DNA of 64,000 nt, from contig NZ_AOCK01000013.1 in the NCBI RefSeq assembly GCF_000348945.1, forward strand, positions 96,711 to 160,710, written 5' to 3'. The notes beneath the pieces were generated by a model. It had not been told where the DNA came from and made no database searches. It saw only the letters and a program-made list of their open reading frames with translations. This stretch comes from Paeniglutamicibacter gangotriensis Lz1y (lineage in GTDB: Bacteria > Actinomycetota > Actinomycetes > Actinomycetales > Micrococcaceae). The translations under genes and the position numbers were made by a program. How positions within the stretch are numbered: the first letter of the stretch is position 1; each line of letters opens with the position of its first letter. Positions 42,072 to 50,555 of this stretch are shown here, one piece after another.

Positions 42072-43103
42072 CTACGGCTCGCGGAGGGCTTCGGGCATCG
42101 TCAGCTCCAGCGCAGCGGCGATACGGCCTAGTTCCGCCCAGGTCTTGGCGTTGACTTCCACGCTCCGGGACTGCTGATCGGCGTCCCCGGCGACGGATGC
42201 TTCTCCCGGAACCCGCAGCGGGCCGCTGCCATCTTCCGGATCGCCGGATTTCACGTGGGTGATAAATTCCTCGACCTGCGCGGTGAAGTCGTCCAGCTCC
42301 CGCAGCTGCGCCACATCGATGGCGATGATCAGCGTGCCCTGGTGGTCGGCGGTCTTCCGCGCCGAGACTGTCTCGGATCCTGACAGTGCCCCACCCAGTG
42401 CCTCGACGAGCAGGCCCAGACCGAATCCCTTGAATCCGCCAAAGGGTTTGAGTAGCCCCGACTGGTTGACCCATTCCTCGGGCAGCACGGTGCCGCGGTC
42501 GCGTTCCTCCGCCAGCCGCCCGCCGGCGACGGTGCTGGTGGCGAAGTCGATGACCAGGTGCGGGGCGCTGCGCCGCGGTACTCCCGCGGCAATCGGGTTG
42601 GTGGACAGCCGTGCCTGGGTCCCGCCCGGTGGCACCACGACTTGCCCGGCACCGTTGTTGTTCCCGAAGAGTAAGGTGGCGACCCCGGCACTGGCGGCTT
42701 CCTCGCAAAAGGGGGCCAGCCGCCCGGCGTATTCGCTATTGCGCACCGTGACGGCGGCGATCCCGTTCGCCTTGGCACGTTCAACGGCCAGGGCCGTGGC
42801 ATCGCGCAGCGCAAAGTGCCCGTAGGTCCCGTTGCCGTTCATCCGCACCAGGGAACCGGCATCGTGCTCGATCATGGTCTGTGCCCCGGGCTGGGCGAAT
42901 CCGTTCAGGGCCCGGTCCACGTACTCGGGAAGCCGACGCATGCCGTGCGAGGGGTGGTTGGCCAGCTCGGAGTCGATCAGCTGATCGGCCATGTAGGCGG
43001 CATCGGCCTCATTGGCCCCCACCGCGATCATGGCCCGGTGAACGAATCCGTGCAGCTCTTCGGACCTGCTTGAAAGTCTGGCAACACCTGGGTCTTGGCT
43101 CAC
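42072..43103 (-). CDS. Ldh/malate-lactate dehydrogenase family oxidoreductase
   Basis: About 343 residues of the Ldh_2 (MDH2) family of NAD(P)-dependent 2-hydroxyacid/ureidoglycolate/delta-1-piperideine-2-carboxylate reductases. Recognised: SELANHPSHGMRRLPEYVDRAL near residue 45, the catalytic-His region, VRNSEYAGRLAPFCEEAA, and STNPIAAGVPRRSAPHLVIDFATSTVAGG with PFGGFKGFGLGLLVEALGGAL. The family name does not fix the substrate. The GTG at 43103 has GAAGGA 7 nt upstream; an upstream start at 43127 is less likely. Confidence 0.88.
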   Translation of the reverse strand: MSQDPGVARLSSRSEELHGFVHRAMIAVGANEADAAYMADQLIDSELANHPSHGMRRLPEYVDRALNGFAQPGAQTMIEHDAGSLVRMNGNGTYGHFALRDATALAVERAKANGIAAVTVRNSEYAGRLAPFCEEAASAGVATLLFGNNNGAGQVVVPPGGTQARLSTNPIAAGVPRRSAPHLVIDFATSTVAGGRLAEERDRGTVLPEEWVNQSGLLKPFGGFKGFGLGLLVEALGGALSGSETVSARKTADHQGTLIIAIDVAQLRELDDFTAQVEEFITHVKSGDPEDGSGPLRVPGEASVAGDADQQSRSVEVNAKTWAELGRIAAALELTMPEALREP

Positions 43104-43209
43104 GTGACATCCTTCTGTATTCGGCACTCAATGGCTTCCCACCCTACCTACGCCGCGGGTATTTGTTCCCTCGCCAAGTTCACACAGCGAGGCAATGGTC
43201 CCTTCCCGG

Positions 43210-44316
43210 TTAAGATCCCGAAGACGGGGCTGAGCTGGCAGGTGACGATTCGTCAGGTGTGTTCGGTATCGTCGATGTTCCGCTCGGCGCCGGGGTCTCG
43301 CTGGCCGGAGCGACTGGGGAATCCACCGGCTCTGGGGCTTGCGCCGCGGGCGTGCATTGATCCAGCAGCGGCTGCACATGGGGGAACGGCAGCGGTGCGC
43401 CCATGCGGACGGGGTCCTCGAGCTGTTCGGTGATGTCCAGCTCGGGATCGGCGTCAATCGCCTCCAGCGGGAAAATGTTCCAGCCGGCACTCGTGGAGAG
43501 GAATTGGCTCGGGAGCAGGTACAGGCCGGCGTCGGCCGAGGGAGCCAGATCGGAGATGTAGTGGTCGTACTGGGTGCCGACGGCGATCTTGTTGCCCTCT
43601 TGATCAAAGAGCTGCACGTTGGTCATCGGTGCGCCACTGCAGTCGTAGGGAAAGATGTTTGAGACCCCGGAGCCGTCCAGAACCAGGCCCTGGGTCGCCT
43701 CCACATCGGCGGCGTAGGCCGGCTTCCCCGTGGAATCAAGGATCATGGCCGCCCAGCCGCCCATGAAGGGGATGGCCAGCACCGCCATCAGCGTGCTGGT
43801 CCCCAGCACGATTTTGCGCCCCACCGGCCCGCCTTGCCAGCGCTTGCGGCCCCACTGGACGCTGGCCACCAACAGGGCGGCCCAGGCCAGGAACTCCAGG
43901 GTGTTGCGGGGCAGTAGCAGGAACTCGCCGGAGAACACCTGGATCAGCAGCGTGAAGGCTACCGCGCCGCGCAGAATCCACCAGGCAGGGCGCACGGCCA
44001 GCGCAAAGTCCACGATCGAGGCTCCGGTTCGATGTGAACGGAACTGCGCCAATTCGGCGGTGAAAAATTCGGACGGGCTTCGACGCACGGGGGTACTTTT
44101 TGCTTCCCTGGCGCCCGGGCCCAGTCCGGCGGACTCGCGTAGTTCCTCGGCGTAGGCCGCCGGGTCGCCCAGTTCCGAGCCGTCCTCGGCGAGCCGTTCG
44201 GCGAGGTCTGCTTCTAGGCCTTCGGTGAGGTCTTCTACCTCGGCCGGTGGCAGGTCACCCAGTTGGGCGCGGACCGCTGCGGCAAATCCGCGCACGGCAT
44301 CAATGTTGTTGTTCAT
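43210..44316 (-). CDS. HAAS-type membrane protein, partner of PadR regulator
   Basis: About 368 residues. The N-terminal 50 residues (RAQLGDLPPAEVEDLTEGLEADLAERLAEDG) are the HAAS motif that couples PadR-type regulators to membrane proteins. Three TM segments follow (about residues 110-195), then an extracytoplasmic domain of about 150 residues with FPYDCSGAPMTNVQLFDQEGNKIAVG, and a Ser/Pro/Thr-rich tail. Its ATG overlaps the PadR stop (ATGA at 44313-44316). The long frame extending to 44706 is not the real start. A sensor or cell-envelope role is inferred only. Confidence 0.8.
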   Translation of the reverse strand: MNNNIDAVRGFAAAVRAQLGDLPPAEVEDLTEGLEADLAERLAEDGSELGDPAAYAEELRESAGLGPGAREAKSTPVRRSPSEFFTAELAQFRSHRTGASIVDFALAVRPAWWILRGAVAFTLLIQVFSGEFLLLPRNTLEFLAWAALLVASVQWGRKRWQGGPVGRKIVLGTSTLMAVLAIPFMGGWAAMILDSTGKPAYAADVEATQGLVLDGSGVSNIFPYDCSGAPMTNVQLFDQEGNKIAVGTQYDHYISDLAPSADAGLYLLPSQFLSTSAGWNIFPLEAIDADPELDITEQLEDPVRMGAPLPFPHVQPLLDQCTPAAQAPEPVDSPVAPASETPAPSGTSTIPNTPDESSPASSAPSSGS

Positions 44317-44678
44317 GGTGCTTCGGATCCGTTCGCTTGGTTCTTGGCAGCATCGGGTGTTGGGGTGTTGATCAGGGTGGAGAAGATGGCGGCAAAACCG
44401 TTCCAGGTCGCGCGTTGGCTTTCGAGCATCGCCGCGCCCTCGTCTTTCAGGGCATAGTATTTGCGGTTCGGGCCACCCTCCGAGGGCACCACGTAGGTGG
44501 ACAGGGCTCCGGCAGCGTACAGCCTGCGCAGCGTGCCGTAGACCGAGGCGTCGCCGACCTCGGTGATTCCGGCGGCGCGCAGCCGCCTGACGATGTCGTA
44601 GCCATAGCCGTCCTCGTCGCGCAGGACGGCCAGCACCGCGACGTCCAGCACTCCCTTGAGCAATTGCGTGGTATCCAT
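44313..44678 (-). CDS. PadR family transcriptional regulator
   Basis: 121 residues. The winged helix is complete: LLKGVLDVAVLAVLRDEDGYGYDIVRRLRAAGI, ASVYGTLRRLYAAGALSTYVVPSEGGPNRKYYALKDEG, the PadR hallmark. ATG at 44678 with AAGGGGG upstream. A nearly perfect palindrome 46 nt upstream is a likely autoregulatory operator. Translationally coupled to the HAAS-type membrane protein gene. Confidence 0.93.
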   Translation of the reverse strand: MDTTQLLKGVLDVAVLAVLRDEDGYGYDIVRRLRAAGITEVGDASVYGTLRRLYAAGALSTYVVPSEGGPNRKYYALKDEGAAMLESQRATWNGFAAIFSTLINTPTPDAAKNQANGSEAP

Positions 44679-44723
44679 CAGGAACCCCCTTCTCCACACA
44701 CCACACACCACAGTATTACGCTT

Positions 44724-44739
44724 TGCACAGTAGTGTGCA
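44724..44739 (-). promoter_or_regulatory. probable PadR operator palindrome
   Basis: TGCACA-GTAG-TGTGCA, perfect 6-bp arms, lies upstream of padR just before AATACT-like -10 sequence at 44712-44718 on the minus strand. PadR dimers bind such dyads, so autorepression is likely. Confidence 0.5.
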
Positions 44740-44796
44740 TATTGAAGCACCGGCGTGTCCACACAGCACCCGACCCCAAGCCACCCTTAAACGCAG

Positions 44797-44840
44797 CAAC
44801 GGCGGTACCAGGGGCACTCATGCGCCCGGTACCGCCGTTG
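44797..44840 (-). terminator. terminator of the pst operon
   Basis: CAACGGCGGTACC pairs with GGTACCGCCGTTG (13 bp) about 110 nt after the pstB stop. A second hairpin, CCGGAAG/CTTCCGG, lies just before it near 44865. It separates pst from padR. Confidence 0.6.
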
Positions 44841-44951
44841 CGATCCCCCTCCAGGGATCCCCGGAAGATCCCCCTTCCGGTACCGTCGCCTCGGCCTATT
44901 CGGCCGCGACGACGAATTCTTGTCTTGCGTAGTGCCCCTCTTGCGAAGGTG

Positions 44952-45731
44952 TTATCCGAAGCGACCCGAGACGTAGTCCTCGGTGGCCTTGACCCCTGGG
45001 TTCGAGAAGATCGTGGCCGTCTCGGCATATTCGATCAGCTTGCCCGGCTTGCCGGTGCCGGCGATGTTGAAGAACGCGGTCTTGTCACTCACCCGCGCTG
45101 CCTGCTGCATATTGTGGGTCACGATCACCACGGTGAACTCGTTCTTGAGCTCGTTGATCAGATCCTCGATCGCGAGGGTGGAGATCGGGTCCAGAGCCGA
45201 GCAGGGCTCGTCCATCAAGATGACCTGGGGCTTCACCGCAATGGTGCGGGCGATGCACAGGCGCTGCTGCTGGCCGCCGGAAAGGCCGGAGCCCGGCTTG
45301 TCCAGACGGTCCTTGACCTCGTTCCAGAGGTTAGCGCCGCGCAGCGACTTCTCCACCAGGGCATCGGCATCCGAGCGGGAAATCTTCTTGTTGTTCAGCT
45401 TCACCCCGGCGAGCACGTTGTCCTTGATGGACATCGTCGGGAAGGGGTTGGGTCGCTGGAAGACCATGCCGATCTGGCTGCGCACGGTCACCGGGTCGAC
45501 GCCCGACTCGTAGAGGTTATCCCCGTCCAGGAGCACCTCACCCTCGACGCGGCCGCCGGGGATGACCTCGTGCATACGGTTCAGCGTGCGCAGGAAGGTG
45601 GACTTGCCACAGCCGGAGGGGCCGATGAAGGCCGTCACACTCTTGGCTTCGATTTCGATGTTGACATCTTCCACGGCCAAGAAGTTGGTGTAGTAGACGT
45701 TGAGGTCTTTGACGTCGATGCGCTTAGACAT
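44952..45731 (-). CDS. pstB: phosphate ABC transporter ATP-binding protein
   Basis: 259 residues, normal for PstB. Walker [18 protein letters not shown] near residue 32, signature [16 protein letters not shown] near 145, Walker [17 protein letters not shown] near 168 and H-loop [11 protein letters not shown] near 200, all PstB-typical. It powers PstSCA. Last gene of the operon, 52 bp after pstA, with an AAGGA Shine-Dalgarno sequence. Confidence 0.97.
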   Translation of the reverse strand: MSKRIDVKDLNVYYTNFLAVEDVNIEIEAKSVTAFIGPSGCGKSTFLRTLNRMHEVIPGGRVEGEVLLDGDNLYESGVDPVTVRSQIGMVFQRPNPFPTMSIKDNVLAGVKLNNKKISRSDADALVEKSLRGANLWNEVKDRLDKPGSGLSGGQQQRLCIARTIAVKPQVILMDEPCSALDPISTLAIEDLINELKNEFTVVIVTHNMQQAARVSDKTAFFNIAGTGKPGKLIEYAETATIFSNPGVKATEDYVSGRFG

Positions 45732-45783
45732 GTGCTTTTTCCTTAGGAAGTTTGTGTGTTTTCAGGGTCCGGAGCCGATCGGC

Positions 45784-46935
45784 TCAACGGCCCTTCTTGG
45801 GGGCGAACAAGCTGGCGATCAGGCGTGCACCGAGGTTGAGCACCATGACCATGACGATCAGCAGCAGTGCCGCGGCCCAGGCTCGCTGGATCGAGGGATC
45901 CACGTTGGTCGGCGAGGTCGGGGTGAGGATCTGGTAGTAGATGAACGTGGGAAGCGTGGCCATCCAGTTGCCAAAGACATTCACGTTGATGTTGTTCGCC
46001 AGACCGGCGGTGACCAGGATCGGCGCCGTCTCACCGATGACTCGAGCAATGGCCAGGGTGACACCCGAGGCGATACCCGAGATGGCCGTGGGGATGACGA
46101 CCTTGGCGATGGTGCGCCACTTGCGCACGCCCAGTGCGTAGGCTGCCTCACGCAGCTCGTTCGGGACGATCTTGAGCATTTCCTCTGTGGAGCGGACCAC
46201 CGTGGGGATCATCAGCACGCTCAAGGCCACAGCTGCGACGATGCCCATGCGGGCCGTGGGGCCCATGAGCACCGCGAAGAGCGCCGTGGCGAAGAGGCCC
46301 GCGACGATCGAGGGGATGCCGGTCATCACGTCGACGAAGAAGGTGATGCCGCGCGCCAGCGGGCCGTTCTTGCCGTATTCGACCAGGTAGATGGCCGTGA
46401 GCATGCCCACCGGAACGGAGATCAGCGAGGACCACAGGGTGATCAGCAGGGTGCCGATGACCGCGTGGTAGGCCCCGCCCAGGACGGGGGTGCCGTCCTC
46501 TACACTGGCATTGTCGGTGGCGCCGGTGATCCCGTTCATGGAGTGGAACAGGAAGTGGGTGTTGATACCTGGCAGCCCCTTCTCCAGCACGGTGTACAGC
46601 ACCGAGGCCAGCGGGATGAGCGCGAGCAGGAACGCAGCGTAGACCAGGTGGGTGGCCAGGGCGTTCTTTCCGCGCCGCGCGCCCTCTACCAAGGTGGTGA
46701 TGGTGCTCGAAGCCACCACGAAGATGATCGCGGTGTAGATGGCGAAGGTGACTACGGAGAATCCTCCGAGGGTCGATCCGGCGGCGCCCAGGATCAACGA
46801 CCCAACGGCGATGCCCGGGAGGGCCCAGCGCGGCAGATGGCCCTTGGACAGGGCATTGCGCTTACGGGCGACCGGCGGCCGACCCGGCTGCTGGCGCGGG
46901 TTCTTGGGGAGTTTGTTGGTGGTCAGCGTGTTCAT
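45784..46935 (-). CDS. pstA: phosphate ABC transporter permease PstA
   Basis: 383 residues with six or more TM segments in the C-terminal 300. The BPD inner-membrane signature is VYALGVRKWRTIAKVVIPTAISGIASGV (EAA loop). The N-terminal 80 residues are longer than in E. coli PstA, with a basic leader and two extra hydrophobic segments (WALPGIAVGSLILGAAGS), as in other actinobacteria. Starts one base into the pstC stop (TGATG). Confidence 0.95.
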   Translation of the reverse strand: MNTLTTNKLPKNPRQQPGRPPVARKRNALSKGHLPRWALPGIAVGSLILGAAGSTLGGFSVVTFAIYTAIIFVVASSTITTLVEGARRGKNALATHLVYAAFLLALIPLASVLYTVLEKGLPGINTHFLFHSMNGITGATDNASVEDGTPVLGGAYHAVIGTLLITLWSSLISVPVGMLTAIYLVEYGKNGPLARGITFFVDVMTGIPSIVAGLFATALFAVLMGPTARMGIVAAVALSVLMIPTVVRSTEEMLKIVPNELREAAYALGVRKWRTIAKVVIPTAISGIASGVTLAIARVIGETAPILVTAGLANNINVNVFGNWMATLPTFIYYQILTPTSPTNVDPSIQRAWAAALLLIVMVMVLNLGARLIASLFAPKKGR

Positions 46936-47867
46936 CAGTTGGCTCCCGAGAATTCCTTGTGGCGGGCGATGATGGCCCGGGCGATCAAGTTGACCACCAA
47001 GGTGATCACGAACAGCACCAGGCCGGCTGCAATCAGCTCGGAGAGGCGCAGGCCGAAGGCCTCGGGGAAGTTCAGGGCGATCTCTGCGGCAATCGTCTGG
47101 TTACCGGACTTGACCAGCGACGGGATCAGCCCGCCGGTGGAGAGCACCAGGGCCACCGCCATGGTCTCGCCCAGTGCGCGGCCCAGGCCGAGCATGACCG
47201 CGGAAATGATTCCGGGCCGGGCGAAGGGCAGCACCGACATGGTGATCATTTCCCAGCGCGTAGCGCCCAGTGCGAGGGATGCTTCCTCATGCAGCTTGGG
47301 CGTCTGCAGGAAAATTTCTCGGCTCAACGAGGTGATGATGGGAAGCACCATCACGGCCAGCACGATGCCGGCGGTGAGGATGGTCTTTCCGGTCTGCGAT
47401 GCCGGGCCAGCAAAGATCGGGATGAATCCGAGGTTTTCACTCAGCCACTGGAAGGTGGGGACCAGCGCCGGGGCCAGCACCAGGTACCCCCAGGCACCGT
47501 AGATGACCGAGGGGATCGCGGCGAGCAGGTCGATGACGTAGCCCAGTCCGGAGGCCAGACGGCGTGGTGCGTAGTGCGAGATGAACAGCGCCACGGCGAT
47601 ACCGACAGGGGTCGCGATCAGCAGCGCGATGGCTGCGGCGATCACCGTGCCGATGACGATCGGGTAGATGTAGCTGAAGAAGCCTGCACCGCCACTGATG
47701 AGGGTCGGGTCGGCCATGAACGTCGGCAGCGCCTGGATCAGCAGGAAGACCGCTACAGCCAAGAGTGTTGCCAGGATCAGGATGCCCGCGCCAAGCGCGG
47801 CACCGGAGAATATCTTGTCTCCGGCTTGTCCCTTGGATCCGTTGCGCCGCAGCGCGTTGGTAGTCAT
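46935..47867 (-). CDS. pstC: phosphate ABC transporter permease PstC
   Basis: 310 residues, six TM segments. EEASLALGATRWEMITMSVLPFARPGIISAVMLGLGRALGETMAVA carries the EAA loop that docks PstB. Forms the channel with PstA. Its stop overlaps the pstA start by one base (TGATG at 46933-46937). A long hairpin separates it from pstS upstream. Confidence 0.96.
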   Translation of the reverse strand: MTTNALRRNGSKGQAGDKIFSGAALGAGILILATLLAVAVFLLIQALPTFMADPTLISGGAGFFSYIYPIVIGTVIAAAIALLIATPVGIAVALFISHYAPRRLASGLGYVIDLLAAIPSVIYGAWGYLVLAPALVPTFQWLSENLGFIPIFAGPASQTGKTILTAGIVLAVMVLPIITSLSREIFLQTPKLHEEASLALGATRWEMITMSVLPFARPGIISAVMLGLGRALGETMAVALVLSTGGLIPSLVKSGNQTIAAEIALNFPEAFGLRLSELIAAGLVLFVITLVVNLIARAIIARHKEFSGAN

Positions 47868-47963
47868 ATGGGTAAGCCTTTGGGGATCTGCGCAAACGGG
47901 TAAGGGGATCTAGCGACCGTTTGTGCTGGGATGTGTGGAGGGGTTCAATCAGATGCTACTGCG

Positions 47964-48008
47964 CCCGGTGGGGAATATCGATGTAAGACATCGGCATTCC
48001 CCACCGGG
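47964..48008 (-). promoter_or_regulatory. extended stem-loop in the pstS-pstC intercistronic region
   Basis: CCCGGTGGGGAAT pairs fully with ATTCCCCACCGGG, and inside it CGATGT pairs with ACATCG around an AAG loop. The hairpin starts 11 nt after the pstS stop. There is no U-tract, so partial termination or protection of pstS mRNA from 3' decay is likely. Confidence 0.75.
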
Positions 48009-48018
48009 TAAGTGTTAG

Positions 48019-49140
48019 CTAGGAAGCAACCTTGATTGATTCGATGGCCTTGGTGGCCTTTTCGCTCATCGTGGAGGAGAGCGGGGCGTTGCCGGCGGAA
48101 TCTTCGGCCTGCTTCTGCCCTTCCTCGGAGACCACGTAGTTGCCGAAGCTCTTGACCAGGTCAACGGTTTCCTGGTCCTTGTAGCTGGAGCAGAACACGT
48201 GGTAGGAGACCAAGATGATCGGGTACGAACCCGATTCGGTGGTGTCGCGCTTCAGGTCCAGGGACATGTCGTTCTCGCCGCGGCCTTCGACCGGGGTGGC
48301 GGCCTCGACGCCCTTGGCTGCAGCCTCGGCGGAGATCTCCGTGAAGTCGTCGCCGACCTTCACGTTCACGGTGCCGAGATTGCCCACGGCCGAGAAGTCG
48401 GCGTAGGTGATTGCACCTTCGGTGGCGGTGGTGGTTGATACGACACCCGAGGTGCCCTTGGCGTTCTCGCTGGCGAGGTCCGAGGGCCAGTCACCGGAGA
48501 CGTCGTAGCTCCAGACGTCCTTGGCGGCGGCCGCGAGGTAGTCGACGAAGTTCTCGGTCGTGCCCGACTCATCGTTGCGGTGCACCACGGTGATGGCGGT
48601 GTCCGGGAGTTCCACACCCTCGTTGGCTGCGGCGATGGCCGGATCGTTCCACTTGGTGATTTCCAGCTTGAAGATCTTGGCAATGGTTGCCGCATCAAGG
48701 TTCAGGGTCTCAACGCCCGGCAGGTTGAAGGCAACCGCGATCGGCGAAACGTAGGCAGGAATGTTGAAGGCGCCCTCGGGACCGCAGATCTCCTTCGAGG
48801 ACTCGATCTCCTCATCCTTCAGGTAAGCGTCCGAGCCGGCGAACTGTGCACCGCCGGCCAGGAATGCCTTGCGGCCCGCTCCTGAACCATCCGGGGAGTA
48901 CTGAACCATCGCACCGGGGTTAGCAGCTTCGTAGCCGGCCTTCCAAGCTTCCATGCCGGCCTTCTGCGAGGACGCGCCGCTACCGGTCAGCGTGCCGGTG
49001 ACAGCAGAGCCGCTTGCCGATCCGCTGGCCGAGGAATCCGTGCCAGCCGAGGCGGCCGGGGTGTCCGAACCGCAGGCTGTGAGGGCCAAGGCGGCAACGG
49101 TAAGAACTGCAGCCGCGCTGCCGATGCGATGAAGCTTCAC
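48019..49140 (-). CDS. pstS: phosphate-binding lipoprotein PstS
   Basis: 373 residues. Lipoprotein signal with lipobox ALTAC at residues 19-23, then the PstS fold: LTGSGASSQKAGMEAWKAGYEAANPG, PDGSGAGRKAFLAGGAQFAGSD (phosphate-binding Ser/Gly), ITVVHRNDESGTTENFVDYL with the Arg-Asp-Glu-Ser phosphate site. First gene of pstSCAB. The GTG start has AGAGGAT upstream. A PHO box lies at 49268-49289. Confidence 0.97.
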   Translation of the reverse strand: MKLHRIGSAAAVLTVAALALTACGSDTPAASAGTDSSASGSASGSAVTGTLTGSGASSQKAGMEAWKAGYEAANPGAMVQYSPDGSGAGRKAFLAGGAQFAGSDAYLKDEEIESSKEICGPEGAFNIPAYVSPIAVAFNLPGVETLNLDAATIAKIFKLEITKWNDPAIAAANEGVELPDTAITVVHRNDESGTTENFVDYLAAAAKDVWSYDVSGDWPSDLASENAKGTSGVVSTTTATEGAITYADFSAVGNLGTVNVKVGDDFTEISAEAAAKGVEAATPVEGRGENDMSLDLKRDTTESGSYPIILVSYHVFCSSYKDQETVDLVKSFGNYVVSEEGQKQAEDSAGNAPLSSTMSEKATKAIESIKVAS

Positions 49141-49267
49141 GAGTTATCCTCTTTCAAATGCCTGTCATTGACGAACCATGTCGTCCTGAGTGTGTTCCCA
49201 AGGATGCGTACTTCTCTGCATCGCTTCCCTATTGAAGTTAAACCTCCGAGGTAACCAGCTGCTGCTC

Positions 49268-49289
49268 CGAAGGTAAACGGAAGGTGAAC
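49268..49289 (-). promoter_or_regulatory. PhoP box of the pst operon
   Basis: Two adjacent 11-nt direct repeats, GTTCACCTTCC (49279-49289) and GTTTACCTTCG (49268-49278), match the actinobacterial PHO box closely. A weaker unit (GTTACCTCGG) lies about 12 nt further toward pstS. It indicates PhoR-PhoP control under phosphate limitation. Confidence 0.85.
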
Positions 49290-49368
49290 ACGGCTCATTC
49301 ATCCCCGTGTTTCGCGTCACCTTTAACACTTGTCGGTGCTCCGCTCGTACCGTGACAGACTGGTGCTC

Positions 49369-50499
49369 ATGGGTATCGGATCATCGACAAGTGGAGCCTG
49401 GAGGTTCCTCAAGCGCCGCAACCGCGTTGGTGCGCGCCGCGTGGGAACCTCTTTCCCCAAGATCATCCAGATGACCCTCTCCGCGGTGCTCGCGTTTTGG
49501 ATCGCAGAGCAGCTGCTGGGGCACGTAGACCCGATCTTCGCGGCAACCAGCGGCCTGCTGGTGCTGGGCTTCGGCACGGCGACCACGTTACGCCGTTCCC
49601 TCGAGGTGGCCATCGGTTGCACCTTGGGCGTGGCGGTCGGCGATTTGCTGCTGACCATACTGGGAAGCGGCCTCTGGCAGGCGGGATTGGTACTGCTGCT
49701 CTCCCTGACGATCGCCAGATTCCTGGATTCGGGCCCCATCTTCACCACCCAGTTGGGCCTGCAGTCGGTGCTCGTGGTCCTGTTGCCGATAGCCGATGCC
49801 GCCGGCCCGTTCAGCCGTTCCCTTGATGCGGTGGTCGGTTCCCTGTGTGGTTTGTTGATCATGATGATTTTCCCCCGTGATCCGCGCCGCACCCCCGTCC
49901 TCGAGCTGGGCAAGCTGCTGGGCGAACTCTCCGCAATCCTCCAGGAGTGCTCACGCGCAGTGAGTTCCTCCGACGCAACCCTGGCCTTCCATGCCCTGGT
50001 CCGTGCGCGCGGCACGCAGAAACTTTTGGATTCGTTGCCCGCAGCCCTGAACATGGGCCGCGAGGTAGCCACCCTGTCCCCTGCCCATCGCCATCGCCGA
50101 GGCGACTTGGGCCGGCTGAAGGTCACGGCGGACAAGACCGACCTGGCGGTGCGCAACTCCCGGGTCCTAGCACGGCGACTCACCACGGTGATCAACCATG
50201 GAGCCCTGACGGACCACGGGGTCGAGGCCGTGGCAAGCCTGCTGTCTGAGTTGGCCGAGGCCGTCGACGCTCTGGGCTACGCAGTACTGGAAACCAGCGA
50301 TTCCGGGTACCGGAGGGCAGTGGGCCGGGCTAAGCACGAGCTCGCCGACTGTGCATCCCAGCTGGACCCAAAGACTCTCCAGGTCAGCGGCCTGCAGGGC
50401 GAAGGCATGGTGTTGCTGCTGCGCCCGCTGGTCGTCGACCTGCTCGAAGCCACCGGCGCCAGCCACGATGACGCCGTGGCCTTGCTGCCGCGCCTATAG
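49369..50499 (+). CDS. FUSC-type / aromatic acid exporter family membrane protein
   Basis: About 376 residues. Six TM segments in the first 190 residues: IIQMTLSAVLAFWIAEQLLGHVDPIFAATSGLLVLGFGTATTLRRSLEVAIGCTLGVAVGDLL is the FUSC-type aromatic acid exporter signature. The remaining 190 residues are cytosolic and helical. Members export aromatic or other organic acids; substrate unknown. The ATG at 49369 follows CAGACT by 7 nt; divergent from pstS. Confidence 0.85.
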   Translation: MGIGSSTSGAWRFLKRRNRVGARRVGTSFPKIIQMTLSAVLAFWIAEQLLGHVDPIFAATSGLLVLGFGTATTLRRSLEVAIGCTLGVAVGDLLLTILGSGLWQAGLVLLLSLTIARFLDSGPIFTTQLGLQSVLVVLLPIADAAGPFSRSLDAVVGSLCGLLIMMIFPRDPRRTPVLELGKLLGELSAILQECSRAVSSSDATLAFHALVRARGTQKLLDSLPAALNMGREVATLSPAHRHRRGDLGRLKVTADKTDLAVRNSRVLARRLTTVINHGALTDHGVEAVASLLSELAEAVDALGYAVLETSDSGYRRAVGRAKHELADCASQLDPKTLQVSGLQGEGMVLLLRPLVVDLLEATGASHDDAVALLPRL

Positions 50500-50542
50500 C
50501 GAAAACCCGCCCCGCCGGAACCAAACGGTCCGCGGTGGGCGC

Positions 50543-50548
50543 TAGCAT
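50543..50548 (+). promoter_or_regulatory. -10 box (TAGCAT) of radA, leaderless
   Basis: TAGCAT ends 7 nt before the ATG at 50556; no Shine-Dalgarno sequence and no good -35 box. Confidence 0.5.
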
Positions 50549-50555
50549 CAAGCAC

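Noticed and set aside
45700..47502. Long plus-strand open frame (about 600 codons) opposite pstA and pstC
   Set aside because: Low-complexity Asp/Gly/His-rich translation that simply mirrors the pst genes on the other strand.
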